Shown: positions 44,605 through 53,984, counted from the first letter of the stretch. The stretch is DNA of 64,000 bases from Deltaproteobacteria bacterium HGW-Deltaproteobacteria-18 (GCA_002841885.1 PHBE01000005.1:1-64000), one strand, 5' to 3'. Program-made: numbers and translations. The notes: generated by a model not told the origin, from the letters alone.

Positions 44605-45692
44605 TAAAGCATCCCCCTGAAAATATTCACAATACGCTCACCTGCACAACCATCCCAGTATTTTGGAACAGAATGACCTTGAAGAGAATTATTAATCTTA
44701 TTTAGAGCAATAGATGTAATCTGACTTGCGTCAGCATGCACTAAAATATTGGTGCCTTCAGATATTGTAATTGGACGTTCAGTATTATCCCTAACAGTCA
44801 GACATGGTATACCCAGATAAGTCGTTTCTTCTTGAACCCCACCAGAGTCAGTTATCACCAAAGAAGCGTTCGATTGCAAAGAAAGAAAGTCTAAATATCC
44901 AAGAGGCTCAATAAAATGTACGTTTTTTTTGTCTTGATACATCTCAGATTCTAAAATTGCTTTTCTGGTTCGAGGATGGACAGGAAATATTATATCATAA
45001 TTTTGAGACAACATGTTTAAAGATTTAAGAATTTCTGAAAGAGATTTATTATCCTCAACATTAGACGGTCTATGTAAAGTACATAATACAAAATTTTTCG
45101 TAATAGAAAACCTTTCTAAAAGATGATTTATCCTTTTTTTAGCAAGAGGCAAAAGCCTTATCAGCGTATCAATCATCGCATTACCAACAAAATAAATTTT
45201 GTCTTCAGAAATATTCTCTTTTAAGAGATTTGCTTTAGCATCTACCGATGGCACTAACAACATGTCGGAAATTTGATCCGTTAGAATACGATTTATTTCT
45301 TCCGGCATAGACCTATCAAAGGACCTCAGGCCTGACTCCAAATGAGCAACCGGAACACCAATCTTCGAAGCAACCAAAGCACATGCCAAGGTAGAATTTA
45401 CGTCACCAGGGACAATCACCCAATCTGGTTTATAATCAAGCAAAACCAATTCAAAGCGTTTCATAATTTCAGCAGTCTGATAAGCATGAGTACCAGAACC
45501 AACTTCCAAATTTATATCCGGTAATGGCATTCCTAGTTCATCAAAAAAAATTTGAGACATTTTAGGGTCGTAGTGCTGCCCTGTGTGAACTAAAATATTA
45601 ATAAAATCAGCCGGATATTTATTAATGTTTCGAATTACAGGATCTATTTTCATAAAATTAGGCCTAGCACCGACAACCGACATGATTCGCAT
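44604..45692 (-). CDS. wecB: UDP-GlcNAc 2-epimerase (non-hydrolysing, WecB type)
   Basis: 362 aa, full length. VVGARPNFMKIDPVI, LVHTGQHYDPKMS, HLESGLRSFDRSMPEEINR, TLHRPSNVED and TDSGGVQEETTYLGIPCLT are the family motifs. It interconverts UDP-GlcNAc and UDP-ManNAc. It is AT-rich and directly upstream of two AT-rich glycosyltransferases. It may supply UDP-ManNAc or act on a related sugar; a decayed member of the same superfamily lies at 58356-58687. Confidence 0.93.
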   Translation of the reverse strand: MRIMSVVGARPNFMKIDPVIRNINKYPADFINILVHTGQHYDPKMSQIFFDELGMPLPDINLEVGSGTHAYQTAEIMKRFELVLLDYKPDWVIVPGDVNSTLACALVASKIGVPVAHLESGLRSFDRSMPEEINRILTDQISDMLLVPSVDAKANLLKENISEDKIYFVGNAMIDTLIRLLPLAKKRINHLLERFSITKNFVLCTLHRPSNVEDNKSLSEILKSLNMLSQNYDIIFPVHPRTRKAILESEMYQDKKNVHFIEPLGYLDFLSLQSNASLVITDSGGVQEETTYLGIPCLTVRDNTERPITISEGTNILVHADASQITSIALNKINNSLQGHSVPKYWDGCAGERIVNIFRGML

Positions 45693-45748
45693 TAACTTTA
45701 ACCTCTATATAAAATTAGACATTCAGTTATTTGATAGATTCAGACATA

Positions 45749-46012
45749 TTAAACTTGACTCTCCGTGATTGCGAAAAGGCGGATGAATTCTCTAAGCGTA
45801 AGCATCCTGCCGTTCTTATGTGGTAAGAACTCATTGAAATCCTTGACCCACTTCATCACTATCTTCGTAACGGAGACTGCGTCATGACAGTCATTGGAAT
45901 GGACGGAATCCGTCTCAAGATTTTTAACAAAATTATCGTCCATGCCGTTGCTCCAGGAACTCCTGACAAAAGTAAAGCGCCCCACCAAGCCAAGGCCAGT
46001 GTAGAGCGTAGC
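45749..46012 (-). pseudogene. Remnant of an IS3-family transposase (OrfB C-terminus)
   Basis: About 88 codons matching the integrase C-terminus of IS2/IS3-type OrfB: SNGMDDNFVKNLETD resembles the usual SNGMAEAFVKTFKRDYV, followed by WVKDFNEFLPHK and MLTLREFIRL. The catalytic Glu region is altered (DD instead of AE) and the rest of the transposase is missing. The frame remains open upstream to about 46012. It lies in a 412-bp gap between wecB and an unrecognised gene, in AT-rich DNA; no intact IS ends were seen. Confidence 0.65.
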
Positions 46013-46104
46013 TATCCCCGAACTAGCACCATTAAAAATATAGTTTTCATTAACTAATCAACAATTAGCTCTGCTAAAATTAAAACTTAATAAAGGGTTA
46101 CTGC

Positions 46105-47526
46105 TTATTTACAAAAATTTATCTGATTAATTAAATTTAGTATATTACAAATAGAATTTTTTTTAAAAAAACTAACTGAATAATTATTACTTACAGATTC
46201 ATTTTTTTTAATTATATGCAGCAATTCTTCGACATTATCAAAAATATACAAAACTTTTTTCTCTATTAAATCAATCATACTTTCTATTCCCGTAAAATTA
46301 TAAAGTAATACGCTACAGTCAAACTCTAAAGCTTCATAAACAACTGTTGATGTATGCGCTACTACAAATTGAGATTCTGATAAAAGTTGGTATAGTGGTA
46401 TTTCATTTTTAACCACCTTCAAATTAGAATCTCGCAATTCAGGATACAAATTACTCCAGTCACTGTACTCACATGGATGTAATTTATACACTATATCATA
46501 CTGAAAATTTGCGCTATTAAGTAAATGAAGCGCCATTTTAACCAAATACTTACCAACCATAGGCTGAGAAATAAATACAATCTGTCGCCTTTTTTCGAAT
46601 TTTTTATATTTGTTTTTTTGCAATTCTAAATACGGAAATCCTACACTAACAACTTTTGATTTATCGACCGGATATGAACAGCGAGACAACCAATAGTCAC
46701 CAAACGTTAACAAATAGTCAGGAAATGTATTCAATTTTACATTATGCGGATAAGAATAACCAACATGCCCACTATTGACCGCGGTGCCATGCTGCAATTC
46801 TATAACAGGCACAAAATTTTTCTTGCAACTTTCAATAAACTCTTTATTTAAATAGCCAACTACAACAAATACAATTTTTGGCTTAACTTTATTAATTAAG
46901 TAATCAAAATACTGCATCAAAACTTTTCTACGAATATACGCATCGCGTATTCTTTTATAAATATTTAACTTAAATCCAAATTGAACAAAAAATTCATTCT
47001 CTACATTATCTAAAAATTTATTTTTTTCATGAAAATTTTTTACAGAAAATCTACGAGCAATAGAAGAACATAGGTACGCATGGTCTAAGTAATGAATATT
47101 TTTTGTTTTTGATGGCGCAAAATGCTTGCTATTTACAGGCTTTTCAATCAATAAAGTTTTAAATTGGTTGCTTATTACATCGACAAGAGGATCAGAGTAA
47201 ATATCCCACCATAAGTTATCTTCTAATAATCGGCGTTGCGGATGACCAAAAAAAAGGACATCATGCGGATTTAAACACCTTGGATTAACAATAGAAAAAA
47301 ATGAGTGTTTAAGCAAAAGCAGCCTATCTAAATATCTTGAACTTATATTTACATTTTTAGCAGAGATGCTTGAGAAATTAAGTAAATCCTTGTAAACTCC
47401 GTATCGAAGGTAGTCCCAAAATTTAAAATCAAAAAAATCAAGTTCAAATAAATTCAAATCTTCTTCTATTGAAAAAAATTTTTCTCTGACCGTTATGATT
47501 TTCACACAATCCACCTTAAACATCAT
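46105..47526 (-). CDS. Unrecognised GT-B-like surface polysaccharide protein
   Basis: 473 aa, very AT-rich, lysine/phenylalanine-heavy, no signal peptide or membrane helix. Motifs suggest a glycosyltransferase-like or polymer-transferase fold: ELQHGTAVNSGHVGYSYP, VYKLHPCEYSDW and VVAHTSTVVYEALEF resemble segments of capsule/sialyltransferase-like and CDP-glycerol-type transferases. Position in a nonulosonate cluster makes a Pse/Sia-type transferase attractive, but this is inference. It is flanked by IS3 remnants on both sides. Confidence 0.55.
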   Translation of the reverse strand: MMFKVDCVKIITVREKFFSIEEDLNLFELDFFDFKFWDYLRYGVYKDLLNFSSISAKNVNISSRYLDRLLLLKHSFFSIVNPRCLNPHDVLFFGHPQRRLLEDNLWWDIYSDPLVDVISNQFKTLLIEKPVNSKHFAPSKTKNIHYLDHAYLCSSIARRFSVKNFHEKNKFLDNVENEFFVQFGFKLNIYKRIRDAYIRRKVLMQYFDYLINKVKPKIVFVVVGYLNKEFIESCKKNFVPVIELQHGTAVNSGHVGYSYPHNVKLNTFPDYLLTFGDYWLSRCSYPVDKSKVVSVGFPYLELQKNKYKKFEKRRQIVFISQPMVGKYLVKMALHLLNSANFQYDIVYKLHPCEYSDWSNLYPELRDSNLKVVKNEIPLYQLLSESQFVVAHTSTVVYEALEFDCSVLLYNFTGIESMIDLIEKKVLYIFDNVEELLHIIKKNESVSNNYSVSFFKKNSICNILNLINQINFCK

Positions 47527-47573
47527 GCAATGCCTGATGCGACTTAATCATCTGCCGGGAAACTTCGGACCAA

Positions 47574-48420
47574 TTAATCCTTGAGGGTTTCCCCACGGTG
47601 CATGTTTTTTCCATACTGCCGACAAAAGTATTCGGGCGTCATGTTGTTCAGGCTTGAATGCGGGCGCACGGAGTTGTAGTGCCGCCTCCATTCCTCGATC
47701 ACAACCCTTGCCTCTGCCCGACACCGGAACCATTCCATCGGCAGGCATTCGTCACGAAATTATACCGTTAAAACTCTCGTTCAAACCGTTCTGCCATGGC
47801 TTCTCAGGCTCAATCAGCGCCAGATCCAGAGACTCCCGAGCCGCCCATCTGTGCAGCGCCTTCGACACGAACTCCGGACCGTTGTCAGAACGCAGGCTCA
47901 AAGGGGCCCCCCGTTCGCTGATCAGGCGGGACAGCGCCTCGATCACCCGGCCCGACCTGATGCTACCGGCAACGTCTATAGCCAGGCATTCACGCGTGTA
48001 TTCGTCCACCACGGTCAGGCATTTGATCTGCTGCCCGTTTGCGCAGGCATCGTAGACAAAGTCATACGCCCACAGTTCGCTTGCTCCCATCAGCAGTCGT
48101 GGCCTCGGGCGGGATGCAGCCACTTGTTTTCGAGGCCGCTTCCTGGGCACCCGCAACCCAGCCTTGGGCCACAGCCGAAACGCCTTGTCGACGCCCATGA
48201 CATGCCCCAAGCGTTCCATGAACACGCTGATCCTGCAATATCCGAAGCGCGGATACGTCGCAGCAAGGTCTGCCATTAGCGGCTTGTCCCGGGCCTCCAG
48301 TCGTGACTCGTAGTGGAGCGATGACCGGGGAGTGGACAACAGCGCACACGCCCTGCGCTGTGAAAGCCCGCGACTCCTGGCGTATGCCACCTGGAGGCGT
48401 CGGGCGGGTGCGCCTACCAC
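47574..48420 (-). pseudogene. IS3-family OrfB transposase, frameshifted
   Basis: DDE integrase: DFVYDACAN (first D), RSDNGPEFVS (second D) and NESFNG (E) are present. A single-base frame change near 47757-47765 stops translation at TGA just after the Glu. The following about 60 codons (FRDECLPMEWFR, WRRHYNSVRPHSSLNN) continue in another frame to TAA at 47574. The enzyme is therefore truncated, unless this is a sequencing error. Confidence 0.85.
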
Positions 48421-48647
48421 TTTTTTGCGGCGATCTCCTTCATGACCTCGATTTCCAGGTCCCGTTCCGCAAGGATCTTCTTCAGCCGCGTGTTCTCTTG
48501 TTCCAGCAGGCGCAGACGCCTCACGTCATCGGCGGACATGCCGACAAACCGCTGGCGCAATGTATAGATCGTCTGCTCACTGATCCCATGCTTTTTGGCC
48601 ACCTGGGCCACCGGGCTGCGGTCAGCTTCGCGCAGGATGCCCACCAT
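48414..48647 (-). CDS. IS3-family OrfA transposase subunit
   Basis: 77 aa from the first ATG. Helix-turn-helix (VAKKHGISEQTIYTLRQRF) and leucine zipper (LRLLEQENTRLKKILAERDLEIEVMK) are clear. The usual N-terminus (KKGRFSEEQ) is encoded upstream of this ATG in the same frame but starts with ATA, so the original start codon may be lost. It overlaps orfB in the -1 frame. Confidence 0.8.
   Translation of the reverse strand: MVGILREADRSPVAQVAKKHGISEQTIYTLRQRFVGMSADDVRRLRLLEQENTRLKKILAERDLEIEVMKEIAAKKW
48420..48426 (-). other. Slippery heptamer A AAA AAG for OrfAB frameshifting
   Basis: The orfA codons GCA AAA AAG contain the classical -1 slippery heptamer in the right phase, a few codons before the orfA stop and at the orfB overlap. 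IS3-family elements use this to make the OrfAB transposase. Confidence 0.75.
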
Positions 48648-48811
48648 CTGCTCTTCGGAAAATCGTCCCTTTTTTATCAGTCCCCTCGTGGTTGAGGGAA
48701 AAACCTATCTCAAGTTTCGGCTGGCCTGAAAAGAGCCGGGCAGGCCACTGAAGACTTGTACAGAGATCTGGAACCACTTCTGTAGCTTCAGTCATGAATA
48801 CAAAATAACTA

Positions 48812-49426
48812 TCATACTTTCTCTAACAAAAACCAATTTATATCATCCAGAGGAAACGTATCTTTATGATATACAAAACCATAGTCAATAATTTTCAAAT
48901 CAGGATACTTTCGCAGCATCTCTCCTGCAAAATCTCTTTTAAACAATTTACCCTTGTGACCTCTATATTCTATCTCAACTGGAGTAGGGTTATAGTATTC
49001 AGCTATTAAAATATATTTATTTGTTGAAGAATAAATATTTTCATATGCTAGAGCCAGACTCTCTGGATTAATATGAATTAAAACACCCTTAACAAATGAT
49101 AGATCATGCTTAGGTGAATTAATTTTTTCTAAAATAGATGTGTTATAAATCGTAATATTAGAAAAATTCTGCAACTCCGAAACAGCTTTATTATTAATTT
49201 CTACTGCAGAAAGACTAATGTCTGGAAGCAAAAGGCGCAATGCCTTCAAATTTAGACCTATATTCGAACCAAACTCTATTACTGACTTTATTGGTCCAAT
49301 TTTTGAAATGATTTTTGAAAAAAAAACCACATTACTGACTACTTTGTTCGCCGATGAATTTCTTAAAATATAATCATCTCCAAACACTCCAGACCAGAAT
49401 AACTCTTGTTCCGTAGAATACTCCAT
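48812..49426 (-). CDS. Pseudaminic acid biosynthesis-associated methyltransferase
   Basis: 204 aa, Rossmann-type SAM methyltransferase. N-terminal STEQELFWSGVFGDDYI and SVIEFGSNIGLNLKAL (SAM site) match the family named pseudaminic acid biosynthesis-associated methylase; VKGVLIHINPE follows. It probably methylates the nonulosonic acid or a precursor. It is 8 nt downstream of the NeuB-like gene and very AT-rich. Confidence 0.8.
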   Translation of the reverse strand: MEYSTEQELFWSGVFGDDYILRNSSANKVVSNVVFFSKIISKIGPIKSVIEFGSNIGLNLKALRLLLPDISLSAVEINNKAVSELQNFSNITIYNTSILEKINSPKHDLSFVKGVLIHINPESLALAYENIYSSTNKYILIAEYYNPTPVEIEYRGHKGKLFKRDFAGEMLRKYPDLKIIDYGFVYHKDTFPLDDINWFLLEKV

Positions 49427-49434
49427 AAATCCTC

Positions 49435-50496
49435 CTAAATAAAATCGTCCATACTTATCATGCTTCCTGCTGAAATGGATTTATTAAATCGCCTTCCACA
49501 TACAGTATCAATCAAAGATGCAGATATCCCCGATCCTGGGCGCATTGCAGCGACCATATCATCGGACAATAAATCCCCAGAATTGACGTTTATTTTTAAA
49601 TACAAACTTTTAAAATACTTTTTACTTTGAACTAAATCTTCATACGCCGGCCTTAAGCAATACGAACCGAGCGCACGCTCAAGCTCCTTAATCCTCTCGA
49701 ACCAAAGGGCAAACTCACTCGGATCTAAAGCTTTGTTATGACCATTTTCTAAAATACTTCGATCTAAAGTTATGCGCTTTTCTAAAACGTTAACTCCCAT
49801 ACCAATGGACAAAAAATCTAAATCAAAGTCGCGTCCTTGGGGCGTATATCCAACCGGATACCCATATTGAGCTTTTAAAAATGGGATGGATCTGAAATTC
49901 ATGTCCTCGTATTGATTAGTATGAAAATCATGAAGAAAAATAACTCCCGTCCCACCCGCCTTCAAATACCAGTCTAGAACCTCATTCATTCCAGCAGTAG
50001 TGAAAACCCCTGTATCAATAATAATTGGCTTTCGCGTACGACCTATAGCCTGAATCAAGCGCTTATGACTAGAACTCCACGTGCAAATCTTATGAACAGA
50101 CACATTTGCTGTCTCTAAAATTGAAACGGCTTCCATATAATGGGAAGTGCAAATAAACTCCATCCCTTTCGATTCAACATAATTTTTAATATCGCACCAA
50201 TCTTGCACACTATATTCAAGTTTTTTAAACATTGAATACATATTTTCAGTCTTACTTCTACCGTCGAAAGTTTCATATGTATACTCTACACTCTTGTCAC
50301 CTAAAAGATAATCAGGACCTATCATCTGCATTTTTACAGCATCAACACCTAATCTTGACACAATATCGACCAGCTTAAAAGCGGTCTCTTTATTACCGCC
50401 ATTCGTAAGGCCTATATCAGCCATGATAAATATTGGCATTCCATCTCCGACATACCGACGACCAACCTTCACTGGACTTACATAAAAACTATTCAT
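49435..50496 (-). CDS. NeuB-like nonulosonate synthase, divergent
   Basis: 353 aa from ATG 50496, which overlaps the cytidylyltransferase stop by 8 nt. A NeuB TIM-barrel (ADIGLTNGGNKETA, GVDAVKMQMIGP, IDTGVFTTAGMNEV) is followed by a C-terminal SAF antifreeze-like domain (AAMRPGSGISASLID). It would condense a hexosamine with PEP. Usual motif EKHFTLD-GPDHKASL appears as EKRITLDRSILENGHNKALD, so specificity or activity may differ from the PseI gene upstream. Confidence 0.82.
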   Translation of the reverse strand: MNSFYVSPVKVGRRYVGDGMPIFIMADIGLTNGGNKETAFKLVDIVSRLGVDAVKMQMIGPDYLLGDKSVEYTYETFDGRSKTENMYSMFKKLEYSVQDWCDIKNYVESKGMEFICTSHYMEAVSILETANVSVHKICTWSSSHKRLIQAIGRTRKPIIIDTGVFTTAGMNEVLDWYLKAGGTGVIFLHDFHTNQYEDMNFRSIPFLKAQYGYPVGYTPQGRDFDLDFLSIGMGVNVLEKRITLDRSILENGHNKALDPSEFALWFERIKELERALGSYCLRPAYEDLVQSKKYFKSLYLKINVNSGDLLSDDMVAAMRPGSGISASLIDTVCGRRFNKSISAGSMISMDDFI

Positions 50497-51223
50497 CAAA
50501 AAGCCCTCCCTGCAACTCAACAATACCACTATCTACTAAGTATTCAGCATATTTAAAATCCATCAGCGTGTCTATATCCACAGAATTTTCTCTTGGCATG
50601 ACATAAGGAACGATATCCATATATTTGTAATGATTCTTTTCTAGCAGCGAATTTAAACTGTAAAACATAATAGCACCATTAGATCTATATGTAGATGGAC
50701 ACTCAGTTGATTTTGTTACGACATACTTACTTTCTGGAAAACAATGAAAAAGTCGCTTGCGACTTCCTTCATTGTCAATCAACCAAGCATTATATGGCGG
50801 ATATTCATTCTCAACAACACTCATAAGTGCATCTGCAGAACTCATTTTAAAAATCTTAAATGCCTCGACAATATCAGCGACGGAAGACAATGGACTCGTT
50901 GGCAACAAAACACATATATTATCAAAAGAAAATTCAATACTAGACAACTTACAAACAACATCTTTAACTACATCAACAATAGTATACGGATCATTTGACA
51001 AAGCAATTGGACGCATAAATGGAATCCAAGCACCGTACTCTTGAGACATAGATGCTATTTCTGCACATTCAGTCGACACCAAAACTTTATCAAAAATATT
51101 TGCCTTTATCGCCTTTCTGATAGCATAAGCAACAAGAGGGTGTCCAAAAAATAATCTTACGTTCTTGTTGGGAAATCTTACAGAACTACCCTTGCTAGGA
51201 ATGATGCACAATGTATTATTCAT
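50489..51223 (-). CDS. CMP-sugar (nonulosonate) cytidylyltransferase
   Basis: 244 aa of the NeuA/PseF family. IIPSKGSSVRFPNKNVR is the CTP-binding loop, DNICVLLPTSPLSS and VDIDTLMDFKYAEYL are the later conserved segments. It activates a nonulosonic acid as CMP-sugar. AT-rich. It starts 14 nt after pseI and overlaps the NeuB-like gene. Since the pseF position (53984-54241) holds a deleted gene, this may supply the missing activation step. Confidence 0.88.
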   Translation of the reverse strand: MNNTLCIIPSKGSSVRFPNKNVRLFFGHPLVAYAIRKAIKANIFDKVLVSTECAEIASMSQEYGAWIPFMRPIALSNDPYTIVDVVKDVVCKLSSIEFSFDNICVLLPTSPLSSVADIVEAFKIFKMSSADALMSVVENEYPPYNAWLIDNEGSRKRLFHCFPESKYVVTKSTECPSTYRSNGAIMFYSLNSLLEKNHYKYMDIVPYVMPRENSVDIDTLMDFKYAEYLVDSGIVELQGGLFDE

Positions 51224-51237
51224 AATATTATCACCCC

Positions 51238-52284
51238 CTACTCTTCTATTAAACTCATCGACACAGGCATCCCTCTGCTGACAGCAAATTTTAGCTTCCT
51301 ACCGATTACATGATCATAATATTTTGGAGGAAGACCTACTCCTGGACGAATTCTGCGAACATCGTTGGCACAGATGGTAGCTCCAACCGCTAAATCTCGA
51401 ACAAAAAACAATGACTTTCGAAAAATCAAGGAATTTTTTTCAACTTCTGGCCGCTTAAAACCAGGCATGCCAACAGCCAACCAAGCCTCTTTCGCTTCTA
51501 GGCAAACTCTTTCCAGATCACTAGGCTCTATTGAAAACGCGCTATCAGGCCCGCTGTCTTCTCGACTCAAAGTAAAATGTTTTTCAATAACGCTGGCCCC
51601 AAGGGCAACCGACGTAACAGCGGCTATTGTTCCCAATGTGTGATCCGATAACCCGCTTACAACTCCGAATCTGCGTGAAAGTTCAAGAATTTGACGCAAA
51701 TTAGCCTGATTTATTGGTGCCGGATAACTACTGATACAATGAAGCAAGATTAAATTAGCGCACCCAGATTCACGCGCAGCGTTAACTGCTTCTTCTATCT
51801 CTTCTTCGCTTGCCATGCCTGTTGACATAATCATCGGCTTACCCGTTCTAGCCGCATACCGTATAAGTGGAAGGTCGACGATTTCAAATGAAGCTATTTT
51901 GTAAGCTGGAGTCCCAAGATCTTCCAAGAGATCAACCGCTGTTTCGTCAAAAGGAGTAGAAAAAATGGTTATGCCGATACTACGGGCATGATCAAACATG
52001 GCTTGATGCCATTCATAAGGGGTTTCAGCCCATTTATAGAGATCATAGAGCTTGTAGCCATCCCATAATCCGCCTTTAATCATAAAATCCGGGGCATCAC
52101 AGTCGATGGTCAAGGTATCAGCAGTGTACGTCTGCAACTTGATCGCATCCGCTCCGCACCTGTGTGCGGCTTCAATGGTTTGAAGCGCGCGCTCCAACGA
52201 ACCGTTATGGTTTGCTGAAAGCTCTGCAATAATGTATGGTGGATGATCAGGGCCGATAGCACGGCCGTCAATGGTGAACGTCAT
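51238..52284 (-). CDS. pseI: Pseudaminic acid synthase
   Basis: 348 aa from ATG 52284 (TTG at 52290 possible). PYIIAELSANHNGSLERA, ADAIKLQTY, STPFDETAVDLLE, EKHFTLSREDSGPDSAFSIE and the SAF domain RRIRPGVGLPPKYYD are textbook PseI. It condenses 2,4-diacetamido-2,4,6-trideoxy-altrose with PEP to pseudaminic acid. It lies 143 bp downstream of the PseG-PseH fusion. Confidence 0.95.
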   Translation of the reverse strand: MTFTIDGRAIGPDHPPYIIAELSANHNGSLERALQTIEAAHRCGADAIKLQTYTADTLTIDCDAPDFMIKGGLWDGYKLYDLYKWAETPYEWHQAMFDHARSIGITIFSTPFDETAVDLLEDLGTPAYKIASFEIVDLPLIRYAARTGKPMIMSTGMASEEEIEEAVNAARESGCANLILLHCISSYPAPINQANLRQILELSRRFGVVSGLSDHTLGTIAAVTSVALGASVIEKHFTLSREDSGPDSAFSIEPSDLERVCLEAKEAWLAVGMPGFKRPEVEKNSLIFRKSLFFVRDLAVGATICANDVRRIRPGVGLPPKYYDHVIGRKLKFAVSRGMPVSMSLIEE

Positions 52285-52427
52285 CTTCAAATACCTGATT
52301 TGAATTTACAGTTTCTAATTTTCAGGATAAATTCTTATCCCTCGTACCAAAAAAGTGCCGGGGATTGTAAAAAGCCAACCTACCCAAGATCTAGATTGGA
52401 ATAGAGGCGTTTATCAAACTTGTCGGG

Positions 52428-53984
52428 TCAGAGTAAACGGCGATAGACAAGCTCGCCCTCCCCTTGATCCTCATGTGTGAAGCCAATCCGATTCAAGACT
52501 TTACGTGACCGAATGTTAAAATCTTTAACCCGGGCCAAAATGGTGGCATGTTTTACAGACTCGCGAAAAGCTAACATCGCAACCTGGAGCAACTGCTTCC
52601 CCAGGCCACGACCACGTGCACACGGATCTAAAGAATAGCTAACGACCCAGCCAGACGGACTATGGTCAAAACGAACCTGCCCAACTGGCAATCCATTTCC
52701 TGTTTCTAAAATAAATATGCGACAATGGTCTAAATCTCGCAACCGATCATAAAACCATTTCCGATGAGTTTCAGCGTTGATTTGTTCCGTATTAAAAGCA
52801 TTTTTACGAACCAGAGGGTCATTAGCCCAGGCCAAGAGTATCTTTTCATCATCTCTACGAGCCAGCCTTGCTTTAAGGGGAGTCTGGGAATTAAGTAATA
52901 CCACATCTGCAACTCGCTCTACGCCTTGTCCATCCACCAATTTTCGACACCTTGTAGACCAATCAGGCGAAATCCCTGATTCCAAAATTCTCTGGAGTTC
53001 TTGCGCAATTACCGTCTCACCTATGGCATCTTTATGCCCAAGATAACGAACCAAGCCAAGTCGTCCTAATTCTTCAGCGATTGGCCTCTGATTTTCGGCC
53101 AACGTGATAACGAGAGTTGGCAAGCCCAAACAGCAACGCTCCCAGGACGTCGCGCCTCCAGCGCCTACAGCAAGGTCAGCCTTAACAATTAATGACGCAA
53201 GAGTTGGCAGGTGCTCATGCAAACAAATACGTTGGTTTTCCGCAACCTGCCTCCGAATTGAATCAATGTGCGGACTTGCGGGACTAATGACAACGTCAAG
53301 CATAATATCATCACGGCGTAATGACTTAAAAGCAGAAACCACCATACCAGTCAGACTATCACTATCTGCACCGCCAAAATATACCAAAATTCGACGAACA
53401 GGCCCTTCTCTAGGTGGAACACGATCATGCAACTCTGCATATATGGGATGCAAAAGACCATATTCCGGACCAAGCATCAATCCGCAATTCTCAGGAACTA
53501 CGCTATTATAGCGGCTCTGCCAATCCTTAACTAAATTCTGGTCCAGCAACAAGTCACAGTTATGCTGACGATCTGCAAGGTCATCAATTATTAAAATCTT
53601 GCGGCAAACGGAACGCAACTCTCGTTCCCAATTAGCGTCGAGCGCATAATGGTCAACAACAAGCCAATCAACAGCCATATCCCGAATAACAGAACGTACC
53701 TGCGCAGCGTCCGTCTTCCAATTTGTGCCGAGCCATGCAGTATGTGCTGGCGAGTCAAGTTCGTACTCAATTTCCTGTGTTATATCTGTGGCGGGGAGAT
53801 TGTGCACAGTAAATTCCCGTTCGGAAACAAGGTCGCTCAAATTTCCGGGATGTTCGCGGGAGATGAAATGACATTCGCATCCGCGTTCGCGCAAAGCTTC
53901 AGCAAGTGTCAGGCAGCGCATGACATGGCCCGTGCCGATTTCTAGAGACGCATCGACGCGAAAAACGATAATTCTCGGTCTCAT
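52428..53984 (-). CDS. pseG: PseG-PseH fusion (UDP-sugar hydrolase and N-acetyltransferase)
   Basis: 518 aa. Residues 1-335 are PseG (FRVDASLEIGTGHVMRCLTLAEAL, IIDDLADR, VYFGGADSDSLTG, GAGGATSWERCCLGLPT), removing UDP from the diacetamido-altrose. Residues about 355-518 are a GNAT domain of PseH type (LARRDDEKILLAWAND, NAFNTEQINAETHRKWF, ARGRGLGKQLLQ) that N-acetylates C4. Separate genes in Campylobacter and Helicobacter; fused here. ATG at 53984 with GAGGAA 6 nt upstream overlaps the pseF relic stop (TAATG). Confidence 0.92.
   Translation of the reverse strand: MRPRIIVFRVDASLEIGTGHVMRCLTLAEALRERGCECHFISREHPGNLSDLVSEREFTVHNLPATDITQEIEYELDSPAHTAWLGTNWKTDAAQVRSVIRDMAVDWLVVDHYALDANWERELRSVCRKILIIDDLADRQHNCDLLLDQNLVKDWQSRYNSVVPENCGLMLGPEYGLLHPIYAELHDRVPPREGPVRRILVYFGGADSDSLTGMVVSAFKSLRRDDIMLDVVISPASPHIDSIRRQVAENQRICLHEHLPTLASLIVKADLAVGAGGATSWERCCLGLPTLVITLAENQRPIAEELGRLGLVRYLGHKDAIGETVIAQELQRILESGISPDWSTRCRKLVDGQGVERVADVVLLNSQTPLKARLARRDDEKILLAWANDPLVRKNAFNTEQINAETHRKWFYDRLRDLDHCRIFILETGNGLPVGQVRFDHSPSGWVVSYSLDPCARGRGLGKQLLQVAMLAFRESVKHATILARVKDFNIRSRKVLNRIGFTHEDQGEGELVYRRLL

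Larger units (their letters stand above)
47553..48722 (-). mobile_element. Damaged IS3-family insertion sequence
   Basis: A GC-rich 1.17-kb element in AT-rich surroundings. It holds orfA and a frameshifted orfB with a slippery site between them. Ends are inferred from imperfect inverted repeats (TGCCGGGAAACTT at 47553 onward and AGCCGAAACTTG inward from 48722). No target duplication is obvious, so the limits are approximate. A further inverted repeat (48747-48753 with 48786-48792) lies just outside. Confidence 0.65.

Noticed and set aside
47548-47748. Separate 66-aa gene
   Set aside because: The same DNA read in the next frame is the missing C-terminus of the IS3 OrfB, so this frame is a by-product of the frameshift.
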